The notes under the pieces are model-generated. The model searched no databases, was not told the DNA's origin, and saw nothing but the letters and a program-made list of their open reading frames with translations. This document shows positions 24,413 through 37,987 of a DNA stretch of 64,000 nt, one piece after another (position 1 is the stretch's first letter; every line of letters begins with the position of its first letter). Source of the DNA: Cyclina sinensis (taxonomy: Eukaryota; Mollusca; Bivalvia; Venerida; Veneridae); NCBI GenBank assembly GCA_012932295.1, contig JAAONU010000002.1, forward strand, positions 37,569,521 to 37,633,520, read 5' to 3'. The translations under genes and the position numbers were made by a program.

Positions 24413-25960
24413 AGAAAATCTGTTGCTGTTTGTGTAAGCATGTACGTTCTGTCACGATTAATGTCTCATCACGTTAAATCGTTGAGCACGTCAATATTTT
24501 GAAATCTGTTACACCCTTTTAATGACTTTTCGTAGGTCGGACCGTCCTCCGCGTCGAAAGAAATGACACTGAAGCTAGGGATAAATTCCATTGAGACCCA
24601 CCCCTCGAAATATGCAATAGGATTCTAGCGATCTGTCTGATAAAAACAACTTCTCAATCTTTAAGTAAATTCCAAAGTTATTCTGTGTTCAAATATAAAG
24701 TGCATTAGTTGTTCAAATGATCTAATTATATAATTCAATCAATTTAAACGTAATCAATACATCACTAGTTTAATATCACGTCTTACAAACACATTAACAT
24801 AACCGGCATATTTAAGGTGAGATTTGTTTTAAAGTTTAAAACGTCCGAAACTTATAGCCTCACCATGTAAATTGACCAGCACTCCGTATTTTTTTTTTTT
24901 AAAAAGAGAAAATTTAGGGACATCGCTCAACCGTAAAAAAATGGTATATTAACTGCCACTGTGTGAAATAAATCGACTTTTCAAAATAACAGGCAAAAGT
25001 CGTCTGCTCTGTTGTAAAATAAGGCATAGTAGTACTGATAACCCTGCAATGTGAAGGCAAAAATAAAGAGGTTGTATAATGATAAAAATAGCATGTTGGT
25101 GGATTGACTGGTTCGTATTGTATGTTTAAATGCTGTTTGAGCTACAGTTATAACTTTCCAATAACGGACTGAGAAAACAAATATGGATTGAAAAAAAGAC
25201 AAAGAAGGATTATTAATGACTCGTCTAAAAACTAGTGATGACATAAATATCTTGGAAAAATAATTTTTTGCTGGCATATCTTAATTTCTAAATAAATTCT
25301 AATAGAAACAATTTTATTGAAAACGACCTATGAGCATATCAAAAATTAAGTGAAAATTAAAAAAAAAACGTCTCTTAAAAATTAGAAAAAAAGCTTTAAA
25401 AAATCCAAAGTTACCTATGGTATCTCAAAACCCAGCAAAAACGTTCACGCGAAAGGGCAAAATACAACACAATTTTACAAATCATTGGTAAGATATTTTG
25501 CTCGACAAATGCTCTATTTGTTCCGCACTAGTCTTTAAAAGGCGGTAGAACTTTACTTGATACAAGACAAGTGCCACATTTGCTTACTTGGTAAATATAG
25601 TATCATCGTGTTGACATTATTTGCCCCTCAGTGTGCTTTTCGATAAAATTTATTGAAAGGTACATCGTAGCGTGCTGCATTCTTTGGGGGAAAACATGGT
25701 CAAATCTAGATTAATTAGACCAAGCAAGTGTTACTCTAACAACAGAAAGTCTGAAACAACCAAACAACACAGCATACAATAAGACAAAAAAACCATACTA
25801 AATGAAATAATAGACGTTTATTTTCAGCAAAATATGATGTGCCACCATAACTCGTCCAACTAAAATGACCATCGAGATATTATATATTAACAATCTACGT
25901 AAAAGTTCTACTGTTACCAGTATGACTGTGGGGTTTGTTCTCAGATAAGAACTTTTAACT
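24413..25960. other. GT92 upstream region, no gene seen
   Basis: This should hold the GT92 promoter and 5' UTR, but no clear TATA box or upstream exon stood out. Very AT-rich. The minus-strand open frame at 24981-25277 has no recognisable domain. Confidence 0.35.
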
Positions 25961-25964
25961 AGAG

Positions 25965-28157
25965 GGCCATGATGGCCATGTATCGCTCACCTGAATATGA
26001 CTGCTTTTAACAAAGTTGCTATGGACCTGGTTAATTGACCCCAGATGACCCATATTCAAACTTGACCTATAAATTATTAAAACAATTGTTCTGACAAATT
26101 TCCAGGTTATTTGGACTGAAAATGTAGCCTCTAGAGTGTTAACAAGGTTTTTCGATATTTTGGCTCTGTGACCTGGTTAATTGACCCCAGATGACCTATA
26201 TCCAAACTCGAGCTACAAATCATCAAAACAACTTTTCTGACAAAATTTTCCAGGACATTTGGACTGAAAATGTAGCCTCTAGAGCGTTTACAAAGTTGAT
26301 ATTTGGGCTCTGTGACCTTTTTTTGACTCCAGATGACCCATATTCGAAACTGAGCTAGAAATCATAGGAAAAACCTTTCTGACAAATTTCAAGGTTATTT
26401 GGAATTAAAATCTTACCTCTAGAGTGTTAACAAGGTTTTTTCATATTTGGGCTCCGTGACCTAGTTTTTGATCCAAGATGATCCATTGAAACAATCTTTC
26501 TGACAAATTTCAAGGTTATTTGAACTGAAAATGTTACCTCTAGAGTGTTAACAAGGTTTCTCCATATTTGGGGTCTGTCACCCAGTTTTTTTTAACCCAG
26601 ATGACCCATATTCGAATCTGAGCTAGAAATCATTAAAACAACCTTTCTGACAAATTTCCAGAATATTTGAACAGAAAAGTAGCTTCTAGAGTGTTAACAA
26701 GTTTTCTTTTCTATTTTTGGGCTCTGTGACCTAGTTTTTGACCCCAGATGATCAATATTTAAAAGAAAAATTACCTAGAAATCATTGAAACAACCTTTCT
26801 GACAGATTTCCAGGTTATTTGGACTGAAACTATTACCTAGAATGTTAACAAGGTTTTTCCATATTTGGGCTATGTGACCTAGTTTTTGACTCCAGATGAC
26901 CCATATTCGAAACTGAGCTAGAAATCATAGGAGAAACCTTTCTGACAAATTTCAAGGTTATTTGGAATTAAAATCTTACCGCTAGAGTGTTAACAAGGTT
27001 GTTTCATATTTGGGCTCCGTGACCTAGTTTTTGATCCAAGATGATCCATTGAAACAATCTTTCTGACAAATTTCAAGGTTATTTGAACTGAAAATGTTAC
27101 CTCTAGAGTGTTAACAAGGTTTCTCCATATTTGGGGTCTATCACCCAGTCTTTTTTAACCCAGATGACCCATATTCGAACTTAACTAGAAATCATCAAAA
27201 CAACCTTTCTGACAAATTTCTGGGATATTTTGACGGAAAATGGACTGAAAATGTTACCTCTTCTTCTACAAGAATATTTTCAAAGTTTTCCCTATATAAG
27301 CCTTTGTAAAATCAATCCCCCTAGGGCAGGGCCAAATTTGACCCCAGAGGCATATTTTGAACAAACTTGGTAGAGGTCCACTAGACAATGCTACATACCA
27401 AATCTTAAAGCTCAGGCCCATGTAGTTTCAGACAAGAAGATTTTCAAAGTTTTCTCTATGCAAAATCAATTGACCCCCGAGGTGGGGCCAAATTTGACCC
27501 CAGTGGCTTAATTTGAACAATTTGGTAGAGTTCCACTAGACAATGCTACATTCCAAATCTTAAGGCTCAGTGCCTTGTGGTTTCAGACAAGACGATTTTT
27601 CAAAGTTTCCTCTATATAAGCCTATGTAAAATCAATTGACCCCCGGGGCAGGACCAAATTTGACCCCAAGGGCATTATTTGAACAAACTTGCTAGAGGTT
27701 TACGAGAAAATGCTACATACCAAATCTTAAGGCTCAAGGCCTTGTGGTTTCAGACAAGAAGATTTTTTTAAAGTTTCACTATATAAACCTATGTAAAATC
27801 TATTGACCCCCGGGGCAGGACCAAATTTGATCCAAGGGGCATAATTTGAACAAACTTGATAGAGGTCCACTAGACAATGCTCCATACCAAATCTTAAGGC
27901 TCAGGGCCTTGTGGTTTCAGACAAGAAGTTTTTTTAAGTTTTTCCTTTAAGTTGCCATAGCAATCAGAGTTCTTGATGGAATTGAATTCTTTGAACAACT
28001 TTGGTAGAGCTTCATGCAAGGAACACCCCAAGCAAGTTTCATCAAATTTGGCCCAGAGGTTTCAGAGGAGATGTCGTTTGAATGAAATTGTTGACGGACG
28101 ACGGACAAAGTCCGGTCACAATAGCTCACCATGAGCAAAATTCTCAGGTGAGCTAAT
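25965..28157 (+). repeat. Large bivalve-type dispersed repeat, tandem internal units
   Basis: Starts with GAGGGCCATGATGGCCATGT and ATCGCTCACCTGA, and ends with ATAGCTCACCATGAGC and CTCAGGTGAGCTAA. The first part is a tandem series of roughly 140-150-bp units (GATGACCCATATTCGAA, TCTAGAGTGTTAACAAGG); the second part repeats GACCCCCGGGGCAGGACCAA-type units. A stretch near 26325-26610 recurs almost unchanged near 26885-27170. No transposase was seen, so it is non-autonomous or unclassified. Confidence 0.8.
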
Positions 28158-30950
28158 AAAAAGCTAAACCTGCACATCTATGCCACCGTACACTTGGGAT
28201 AATTTTTTTCAGTTTGAGATCGAAAATCCACGCCACTCATGAAAATATTTAATATGATGCTCACTCGTGAAATAAATTTTTGATATCACACATAAAAACA
28301 AAAATTTTAGTTATTTGATACTTTCTTCAGCCTTTTATTGAAAAAATATAAGCTGTGAACTATTTCACAAACCCGTTGTTTAATACTGTCTGCACGTATG
28401 AGACGTTATTCAAAAAGTACCAAGAAAAACGATAAGATAAATGATAGCCTGTTTACTTTATGGTGACTCTAACCTTCTGTAAGAAAAAAATATCAACTGT
28501 AACTTTTTGTGTGATTAAAATTGATAACGTTACAGTTAAATAATAAAGATATGTCAACGTGTTCTGGATTTTGAAATGTTTGCCATATTGTTTATCTGTG
28601 TCAGCTAATCGGTAAAACTACACTTAAATAGGATAATTTAACGTTTTCGTGTTTTTTCTGGATTTCTTAAGTGAAGCTGAGTGTTTTGTGATTCATTTCA
28701 TCACAGGAATCAGAAGATTTATCAATGTAGGCCTAACCAAGTTTGAGGAACTCGTAGATAATCACAAGAAAGAAAAAAAAACCAGGGAATGCAACGCAGT
28801 TTTCGAGCACCTTCCGAAAACACTAATTTATGTATGATCTTACTCGGAAAACGGTCCATGTGGTAAGTATAATGTCTGTACTCAATAAATCCATCGAAAT
28901 ACAAGGCAATTCTTGTCGTTTTATATTCTTTCTGATGATTTTTAAATCAGTCGTTTTCCATGACATGTAGTTGTTGTAGACAACTAATTATCTGTTACCC
29001 AACGACACATACATGCTACATACGGTCTCTTGTTCTTACCAAATTTTCGGCGCGGGGACTAGATTTGTTGCTATTCATCCCAAGTTGCGATCGCTTAAAA
29101 GCAACTGATAACTGTGATGAAAAAAAACATAATGTCTATACTCAATAAATGATACATTGTCAAATACAAATGAAGAATTATTATCAAAATCTTAAGGTAT
29201 TAGCCTAAAAAAGTCTAGATTCTTCAGACATTCTGTTTATTTTTTACCAGTTTAAACCTTTTTGAAGTTGTTAGCAGACGGCCTTTTGTTGTTGTTGTTT
29301 GTTTACCTACATGTACATTGTTTGTAAATTAACAAAGGGAAGTTACTGTGCAGGTAAGTGAATGGGGTGCACATAGGGGAAAAAGTAGTAAGGCAACAAG
29401 TATTAGCATTTCCAAAAATGCTTGAATTCGCCGTTCAGCCATGTATGACGTCTTATCCACAGATGAATGTATTTCATGTTCGATATTCATTGATTTGATA
29501 ATTTTATAACATGCTTTGCAGTGAAAAGCGAAGTTATATCTGATAATTTTCACACAGAAATAATAAAGCAGATGAAGTATACATTGTAGTTTTTATTGTA
29601 GCTGGGCTATTTTTGAAAGCGGATGATTTGCTTCTTTATGAAAAGCATGCCAATATCTTTATACATCATGTTAAAATTTGCAGCATTAAAAAACTTGTAA
29701 ATATTGCTTTGTTGTAAACCAGTCTACGCATAATTAATTAGCTATTTGCGTAGCTTTTTACTTTAGTTATTACTAAAAAAATGTTTACTTAACATAAACT
29801 AGATACTATTCTTCAATATCATAAGAATATTACATGTAAAATTTAAACAGAATAAATTTTAAGTAAAAAAATACGATATTGCCCTGACCCTAAACAAGCA
29901 TATATAAAACACGGATATATCCTGATCAAACTCCTCGCATAGTCCGGTTCCCAGCGTACTACAGTATCCTACGTAATAGCCGCAACTTTAACTGTACTGA
30001 TCAGGGGAAGTAACCGCTGCGGGGAGTTTGTATCCTGATTAGAATCGCCCGGAAGCAAGCATTTATTTTTTTTTTCTTTAAGTGCAAGTTTTGGAAAAAC
30101 CAAACAAAACATACTCTTATTTAGACTACATTCTCTAGTTAGAAATGACATGTAGCAAAAAATATTGCGATTATCTTGTGTTATCCCGCAAGAGCCTGAA
30201 GACTGGTACTGAGTACATCGATGATGGTATTTTTCAGTTGTAAGAATAAGTAACCCGACAAACATGGCGGTTGGGCGAGTCCATTTACAAATCCCTTGCT
30301 GAAGATTTTTGACGTCCATTTTGTTATCATGTGATTTGAAATTATGCACTTTGATTGGCTAAAGTCAGGCGGTGTACAGGCAAAACTGTTCAAATCTTGT
30401 TATTGTATATATCGCCATCCAAGAACGGCGATAATTAACTTTTGTAAATTTCACCAGTGGTTCATCAGAGTATTATCTACTGTTATATTACAGTAAAAGA
30501 CCGGAAAGTATGAAATAAATATGGTTTCAAAACAATGGGTATGAACATACTGTTTAGAAGAGCAGCAGTCGCTGTTGAAATCTGAAAATGTTACTTGTCA
30601 AATATTAAAGCTCTTTGTCTAGTAATTTATGACAAAAAAGAGTTTTTCAAAACTTTACCGACAAAAAACATATGATCCTTTGAGCGGGACCAATAATGAT
30701 TTTAGGGGCTTGGTTTTAGCAATATTTGTAAATGTTCAATAAATAGTGTTACATTTAATTTTCTCTGGGCCTTGTTACTTTCAGTCAAGAAGATGATTTA
30801 AGATAATCCTTCCAATTAATATAGAAGCCAGACTTGTATGGAAAAAAACTTTTTTAGCAATCTTTGAAGAGCTTCTATGTTCAGATTCATTAGGAGATGC
30901 TGTTTCAAGCTAAAGTGTTAAATACGCAGCAACCTTCTTGGCAGCATCTA
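28158..30950. other. Intergenic, no gene seen
   Basis: AT-rich. Open frames at 28649-28837, 29329-29553 and 29969-30349 (-) have no recognisable domain or splice context. Confidence 0.35.
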
Positions 30951-30957
30951 CTTTGTT

Positions 30958-32515
30958 TTTAGCTCAACTGAGCAAATGCTCTGGGTGAGCTATTGTGATC
31001 ACCAAGTGTCCGTTGTCCATCATCCGTCGTCAACAGTTTACTTTAAATGACATCTCCTCCTAAACCACAAGGCTATTTTTTAACCAAACTTTATAGAAAT
31101 GTTCCTTATATTGCCTTTTTCTAAAATTGCTCAAACTGTTCCGCTCCATTGCACATAAGGATGCAAAAGCTAAAAATAGAAAAAAATCAAACAACATGTC
31201 CTCCTATACGGGTAGGTGATTTTCCAGCAAATTTCACAGAAATGTTCCTTACCTAGCCCTCTAAACGGTTCTGCTGCATTAAACAAAATTTAAACCAAAA
31301 TAGATTGTCGTCAATATTTGGCTTCAAATGAAACTACTTGGCCATTTTAAACCAATGTTCTTTATATTGCCCTTTCAAAAATGACTCAAACAGTTCTGCT
31401 TCACATAAGGGCTGTGAAAGCTAAACATAGAAAAAAATTGGAACAGCATCTCCTCAACGGCAAGGTTATTTTCCACTAGATTTCACAGAAATGTTCCTTA
31501 CACAGCCTTCTATTAAAATTGCTAAAAAGGTTCTGGTCTGTTGAATAAAATGGCCGCTAGAGCTAAAAATAGATTTTCGTCAATATTTTGCTTCAAATGA
31601 CGTCTGCTCCAAAGCCACTTAGCCATTTTAAACCAAATTTGACAGAAATGTTCCTTATATTGCCCGTTTCTAAAATTGCTCAAACCGTTCCGCTCCATTG
31701 TGCATAAGGGCTGCAAAAGCTAAAAAAAATTGAAACAGCATCTCCTCCTCAACGGCAAGGTAATTTTCACGAAAATGTTCCTTGCATAGCCCTCTTTTAA
31801 AGTTGCTAAAACGGTTTTGCTCCATTGAACAAAATGGCCGCCAGAGCTAAAAATAGGTTTTCGTCAATATTTGGCTTCAAATGACATCTCCTTTCAAACT
31901 GCTAAGCCATTTTAAACCAAACTTGAGAGAAATGATCCTTATATTGACCTTTCCTTAAATTGCTCTAACTGTTCTGCTCCATTGCTCATAAGTGCTGCAA
32001 AAGCTAAAAATAGAAAAAAATCAAACAACATCTATCTCTAAACATCAGTGTGATTTTCCACCAAATTTCACAGAAATGTTCTTTACATAACCCTTTATTT
32101 AATTGCTGAAAAGGTTCCTTTTCATTGAAAAAAATGGCTGCCAGAGCTGAAAATAAATTTTCCATCAATATTTGGCTTTAAATGACATCTCCTCTCAAAC
32201 TGCGAAGCCATGTTCTTTTAAACTTTACAGAAATTTTCCTGTTATTGCCCTGTTCTTAAATTGCTCAAAACATTCCACTCCATTGCACATCAGGACTACA
32301 AAAGCTGAAAATAGAAAAAAATCAAACAACATCTTCACAAGCTGCTACCTCGAAATGGCCTCTGCCCCATGGGTTTTATTTGTATAAAATATGAGATCTT
32401 TAAAAAAATATTCAATTAGAAAATGTAACGTTGCATCTTATGTTTGCTTAACAGCAGACCCTCAGCCAAAGTACTCAGGTGAGCGATCCAGGACCATCAT
32501 GGCTCTCTTCTTTAA
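30958..32515 (-). repeat. Second copy-type of the same repeat family, inverted
   Basis: Ends with CTCAGGTGAGCGATCC and ACCATCATGGCTCTC, the reverse complement of the start type of the 25965 element, and begins with GGGTGAGCTATTGTGATCAC near TGTCCGTTGTCC. Internal units of about 150-300 bp repeat GAAATGTTCCTTA and TAAATGACATCTCCT-like blocks. No coding capacity was recognised. Confidence 0.75.
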
Positions 32516-32896
32516 TTGTAGGATAATATAAATATTACTTATTACTTTATAGCTTCTTAATCCAAGTTGCAATTCTTCAATAATTTCTCCTCTCTTAAAG
32601 TCCTGGTGCTGTTACTTAATCAAAGTTTATGTCTATTCATACTGAAATAATTTTCATCATCAATAGGTTGAACATATTGATTATAAACCAATGTCTGGTA
32701 AAATACATATGCATAAAAAACCTGCATAGAAAACAGTATTCTAATTTCCGCATTTGGGAGTAATGATTGTAGCCTTGTGTTCAGACATTACATAAAAAAA
32801 TCACAAAATGTAAGTTTTGAAATTTCATTTAATGAAGTGATAAAGGTAACAAGTTCAATAAGGATACTAATACATATTTTGTCGCAGAATGTTTTC

Positions 32897-33349
32897 TTTA
32901 AAGCGACTGACTCACAGAATTTAGCTGAAAATTTTGTTTCTTTAAAATTTAAGAGAAGTTGATGTACTGTGAAAAAAATACATAATATTATGCTTCTATA
33001 CACCATCAAAACTGAAAAAAAAGTTTTGATTTTACCAGGATTTGAACCCATGCCATTTCGACCAGTAAAATATAGAATGACGATCTACACCACTGCGATA
33101 CAAAGACAACTTACCAAAATTTATCAAAATTAATAATATAACTTAAGTATCTACCCCGTGACTAACGAGGTAAATTTTTTACCGATAAAAGTGTGTTAAA
33201 CTTTATATTTTGATGATTTTCTGTAACAAAAAATGAGTCAGTAACTTAGTTTAGATATGTTCTTCACAATTACAGCTAGAATTTCTAGATGTATAAACAT
33301 TTTCTGTTTTTTTTCATCGTCGGCCCATCTGTGAGTCAGTCGCTTTAAA
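32897..33349. mobile_element. MITE with 17-bp perfect terminal inverted repeats, TTAA flanks (copy 1)
   Basis: AGCGACTGACTCACAGA at the left and its exact reverse complement at the right bound about 450 bp; TTAA lies directly outside both ends, the target type of piggyBac elements. Inside, on the minus strand, is a tRNA-like piece with GTGGTGTAGA and a B-box-like GGGTTCAAATCC (about 33030-33105). No transposase. Confidence 0.85.
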
Positions 33350-33999
33350 GTTTCTGCATAAATAGTTAATAGCTGTACTGTTTCTCTAGAAAGGCTAAAG
33401 ATTTAAGAAATTTTAAAATATATTTCAATGCACTTTATCTTAGCCTGATAAATGTAATTCATGATGGTTCAATGTTGAGTATGTCAAGTGAATGCCACCA
33501 ACATAATATAATCTAGAGGTGTATAGTGAGTAAATACTTTTTTGTGAAACGTGAGCCTGATAGATTTCCTTGATTATAAAAACTTTTGGCAATATTTTGC
33601 CCAGAATCTCGCAAATTCCTCGTTAAGTTCTTTCTCATAACATTTTACAATTCCTCTTAATAAGACAAAGTTATGGCACGGACTAAAAAAAATCAGATAT
33701 ATCAAAGTGTAAGGTATGACAGAAAAGGACTTTGATAGTACGCTTTTGGCAGTACACACATGAAGGCTGTTAAAGCCCCGACGCATGTCACGATGATAAT
33801 GCAAATGGCTGCTATTAAATGAGCAAAATACCAACTTTTTCTTTTTTTTTTCAATTTATAACATGAATTCATCTTAATAAAAGAGATTGACAAGAAAAAC
33901 ATTAATGCGAAGCATCAAGTCGGCACAGCAGTTTCTGAACACGTAAGTGTTGGATACGAAGTGCGAGGCGGACAGGTAATCGGTAACCATTCTTTAACT

Positions 34000-34115
34000 A
34001 GCTGGCGGCTCACCAACCGGCCTCATCAGAACAAGACCCTGACAGGACTCGAACTTTCGACCTCCTGCTCCGTAAGCGGACGCCTAAATCATCAGGCCAC
34101 GGAGACCGTCGGTTA
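34000..34115 (-). repeat. tRNA-derived SINE head
   Basis: On the minus strand GTGGCCTGATGATTTAGGCG and a B-box GTTCGAGTCC lie at tRNA-like spacing around a CCGCTTACGGAG stem. The order and motifs fit a tRNA-derived mollusc SINE rather than a working tRNA. Confidence 0.5.
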
Positions 34116-35370
34116 GTACAAATGCATGTAATTTTACATATACAAAATACTTGTATCTTTATAACTGTAGAACTGTAATTGTATTTAAATAGACTGTGGG
34201 TGAACCACTGAGCCAAGAATCGACATCCTGACGCTTTGTAAGAGGTTGTATCTGTACAAACACAGGGGTGTTGTGATTGTTTTTCATGTCATTATTCAAT
34301 AAGTAACTTCGAAATAAAAAAGAATCGGACAAAGCAAAATTACTGGGGAAAGAAGGGGAAATTACTGTGTAAGGCAAGGTCGAACTCTTTCCATTTTTAT
34401 ACTGATGAAATATTTCATCATTGTTTCATGTTAATACCAAGATTAAATTTCAATAATTTTTATTCACTGAAACGCCATCATAATAAAAATATAATTGTCC
34501 ACAACTTTTGCTATAACTTTGACAATATCATCTAATAAATGTGATAGGGGAAGTAACTCTGCATTGAGTTTTGTTATTGGCCCGATATTATTACAAAAAA
34601 TGTCAAAGCTATTCGTTATACAGCGAGAATTGTTTTCATCCTAGTTATCCGCAAAATGGCTTATGACTATCCCTGTCTCTCTAAGTTTCAGTAAGGGAAT
34701 GGGGAGTGGGTGGGTGCCGTGGGAGGTGGTATTCGAGAAATAATAAGGGAAGGAGCTGCGCCCTGAGGGGTGCCCCTTTCAGACTTTTGCCAACATTTTG
34801 TTTAGAATTTTGAGACCCTACAGAAAGGCACGCAGGTATCGAAATCACGGTCCGGTTATGGTTATTCCATATTCTTTTGATCAGTGAAGCGAAACTGCCA
34901 AGTTTGTTCAAGAAATATGGCCCGAACACATCCTGATCCGTCTGAACGGGGATGATGTCCTATTGCAACCTCACTAGCTGATCCCAGGAACTTCTCCCCT
35001 TGGGAACTGGGAATGGGTTTATGATGTTGTCTTTTTACTCTTATAGATAATCTTTCCTAACCATACTTTCCATATTTTTACCAGTTGATGGCCCCGTAAG
35101 ATTTAGGCTCTGTTGGATTCTTACTAGCTGTAAAAAGTGGAATAACGCACGCGCGCCTCTGTTTGACAGTACCTTGCTTTCTTTTAACCTCAGAATTGGG
35201 ATAGAATTGGTAACCAATGCTTTTATAATATCAATTTTGTCACGGAAATTTCTGGCTGGACATCTCTGTAAAAACACTGATTCGCAAAATAGCTGCCAAT
35301 TCTAGTGTGCTTCTTGCCCCAAGTGAAGTATTTTTACACAAACTTTTCTGCTTCATTATGGTTTACTTAT

Positions 35371-35374
<4 letters not shown>

Positions 35375-35412
<38 letters not shown>
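35375..35412. repeat. (TG)n microsatellite
   Basis: About 19 uninterrupted TG units in intergenic DNA; it generates Cys/Val reading frames that are not genes. Confidence 0.95.
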
Positions 35413-35416
<4 letters not shown>

Positions 35417-36559
35417 CTTACGTGGCTTTCTTTTTATTGTTATTGTTTATTTATTTTACTGCGATCCAACAATCCTCATTCCGCCAAGAAACCAGAGGAC
35501 GCATGCCCCTAGCCATAGAGACTTGAACAGACTCATTTAATATTAAGTTAACAGTGTTTTTGTTACAAATATATCTATGTTTTAATTAAAAATACATTTT
35601 TTTACTGATTGGATATGAAAAAGGGGCCAAATAGGCTTTAGAGTAATTTTAAAATTCGTTACATGTGCCGGGTTCTGTTTCACATTTTAGACCTAATGTT
35701 ATAAAAATAGGAAAGTGGCTAGGCCAATCCAGTTATCTACTTCACCACATAAAGTAATTGCTGAAAGGGAAACTGGATGTGACATCGAGATAATGAGGAG
35801 GCACGAACCTTGTCATTTCTTGATAGGAAGGAAATTTGAGCAGAAACAAATCTAACTTATCTGCTCGATACCAAAACTCTGACTCCCGTTTATAAAGATA
35901 GTCTGAGCAACTGATTGAAATCACAGGTGACAAAGCATTGCATAAATACTCCATCTTTATGTTTTGATTTGATGAAGAATTCAAAAGACTTGTTATCTAA
36001 CTCCCTAGCGTAAACACTAACTACATCTTTCTCAATAAACACAGAACTTTATTACCCGGATCTCCATTGCATTGTTGCCTTTAAATTCTTTAACCTCATA
36101 ATTACCTCAATTTATTATACATGAATTTATACCAGTTCCACCAAGGGCAGGTTCTACTGAGACTTCTGTTTTTTGAGTCACTGTCATAATTGTTATTTTA
36201 CAGATACCGTTATTCCGTTAATAACTTTTTAAGTACATTTATATAGCAAAAAATAATTTTATAGTCTATAGTTAAAGCAATGTTTTCATCAGTTTCTATT
36301 TTTTCCTTTTGTTTTGTTTTTCATATCACAAATTATCTGACACGTTCAAATTAAGCCTGTTCTATTTTCTATGCACATTAGGTCAAGGTTGAAACTAACC
36401 TGTGACCAATCAAGAATTATGGGTATCACGTCAACAAAGGAGAATAACAATCTTTTCCAAAAACAGATATGTCACAGGCTAATATGCCAACATTATGATA
36501 ACTGCACAGATACTATCACTTGGTTATTTGATTAAATAGATATTGATTTCTGTATTTTG

Positions 36560-36642
36560 AAACCTTACTGTACACGACATGTTACTTGGCGATAAACATG
36601 TATATGTATTTGCCAATAAAATATTTGACTTGACTTGACTTG
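36560..36642 (+). mobile_element. 3' end of a non-LTR retrotransposon with (TTGAC)n tail
   Basis: TTTGCCAATAAAATATTTGA is followed by TTGAC repeats. A poly(A)-like signal just before a short microsatellite tail is typical of a LINE 3' end; a similar layout with (TCTGT)n occurs at 60830-60865. The coding part is not recognisable here. Confidence 0.45.
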
Positions 36643-36903
36643 TACACAGTGTAAACGTCAATCTGAAAGAGCTTTTATATCTATGAATTAAAAAAAACGT
36701 AAAAAAAACAGGTAATGTGATAACAGTTAGTTAAATTCGTACTTTTGATTCGGTTTTATTTCCACCGGAAATAAATAGCCTAAGTTTTAAACTGTGATTT
36801 TTCATATGTCACATAAAACTGATGAACCATGGGCAGAGTTACATTTAAGCCCAGAACTGTGATTTGAACAACTTTGGTACAATACAGCTAGGCAATGTTA
36901 GGG

Positions 36904-37290
36904 TTAAAGCGACTGACTCACAGAATTTAGTTGATTTTTTTTTCTTTAGAATTTAAGAGATGTTAATATACTATTGGAAGAAACATAATATTATGCTTCT
37001 TTACACCATGAAAACTAAAAAAAAAATGATTTCACCGAACCCATGCCCTTTCGGTCAAAAAAATGTAGGGCGGCGATCTGTGTGACAGAGACTACTTATT
37101 CAGGAATATCCAAATTGATAATATAAATAAAGTATCTTCCCTGTGACTAACGAGGTAAATTTTTTATCGATTACTGTGTTTCTGTGAAATTACGATTCAG
37201 TAACTTTGTTCAGACATGTTCTTCATAATCACAGCAAGTACTTCTTTTCTCTTTGTTCAGCGTCGACCTATCTGTGAGTCAGTCGCTTTT
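36904..37290. mobile_element. MITE with 17-bp terminal inverted repeats (copy 2)
   Basis: Same terminal AGCGACTGACTCACAGA and its reverse complement as the copy at 32897-33349, about 380 bp, with a degenerate interior. Left flank TTAA, right flank TTTA, so the target duplication has drifted or the site differs. Confidence 0.85.
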
Positions 37291-37954
37291 AGACCTTGCG
37301 GTTCAAAAGAGGATTATAAAAATATCGATTTAAGTAAAATACTTGGCACAGGCCCACTTATACAGTGCTTTTCATGAAATATCTTATGTCACGGTCTTAC
37401 AGTTTAAGAGTAAATTAAAAAACAGAATAATACACCAGTTAAAATAGTGACCCCCAGGGAGGGGTTATGTGTGATCCCTGGTAAATTATTTCAACGTTTT
37501 TTTTTTGTTTTTTTTTTAAACTTCGACAATTAAATGTCACACATTATGTATATAAACTTGAGTCTTTTTGGTTTCTGACTGGAAGATTTCAACCCTCCCC
37601 ACCCCCACCCCCCGAATCTATGTAAAAGCAAGTAATTGTATATCACGGGTTTTTGAAATGTGTTCAGTATATAGCTTTGCTACACGCGAGATTTATTTCT
37701 TTGACAGAAGCCTTTAAAAAGGTACGGAGGTTCCGACGGTGTTTGTTCATTCACAAATCTTTATTAGCTATTAACGTCGAGAATATTTTCTTATAGAATC
37801 AAGTACCAAGTTAAATTTATTAGGCTGTATCAAATGACATCACAAATGCAATTATGTTACAGTATAATGCAATGCATGACCGTGCATTATCTCACTTTTT
37901 ACCCTACCTGATAAAGGTAAATGCGGCATTCAAGTGGCAAATTTGCAAAGCAAT

Positions 37955-37962
37955 TTACGTAA
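37955..37962. promoter_or_regulatory. Possible bZIP site upstream of Ig receptor
   Basis: TTACGTAA, a perfect palindrome matching PAR-bZIP/C/EBP-type sites, lies 26 bp before the receptor ATG. An 8-bp match can occur by chance. Confidence 0.2.
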
Positions 37963-37987
37963 CAGTTCCTTGTTGGAATAAACTAAA

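Noticed and set aside
29969..30393. Minus-strand 126-aa and 70-aa frames
   Set aside because: Low-complexity, repeat-like surroundings; no domain and no consistent splice borders.
35305..35540. Cys/Val repeat frames
   Set aside because: They arise from the (TG)n microsatellite.
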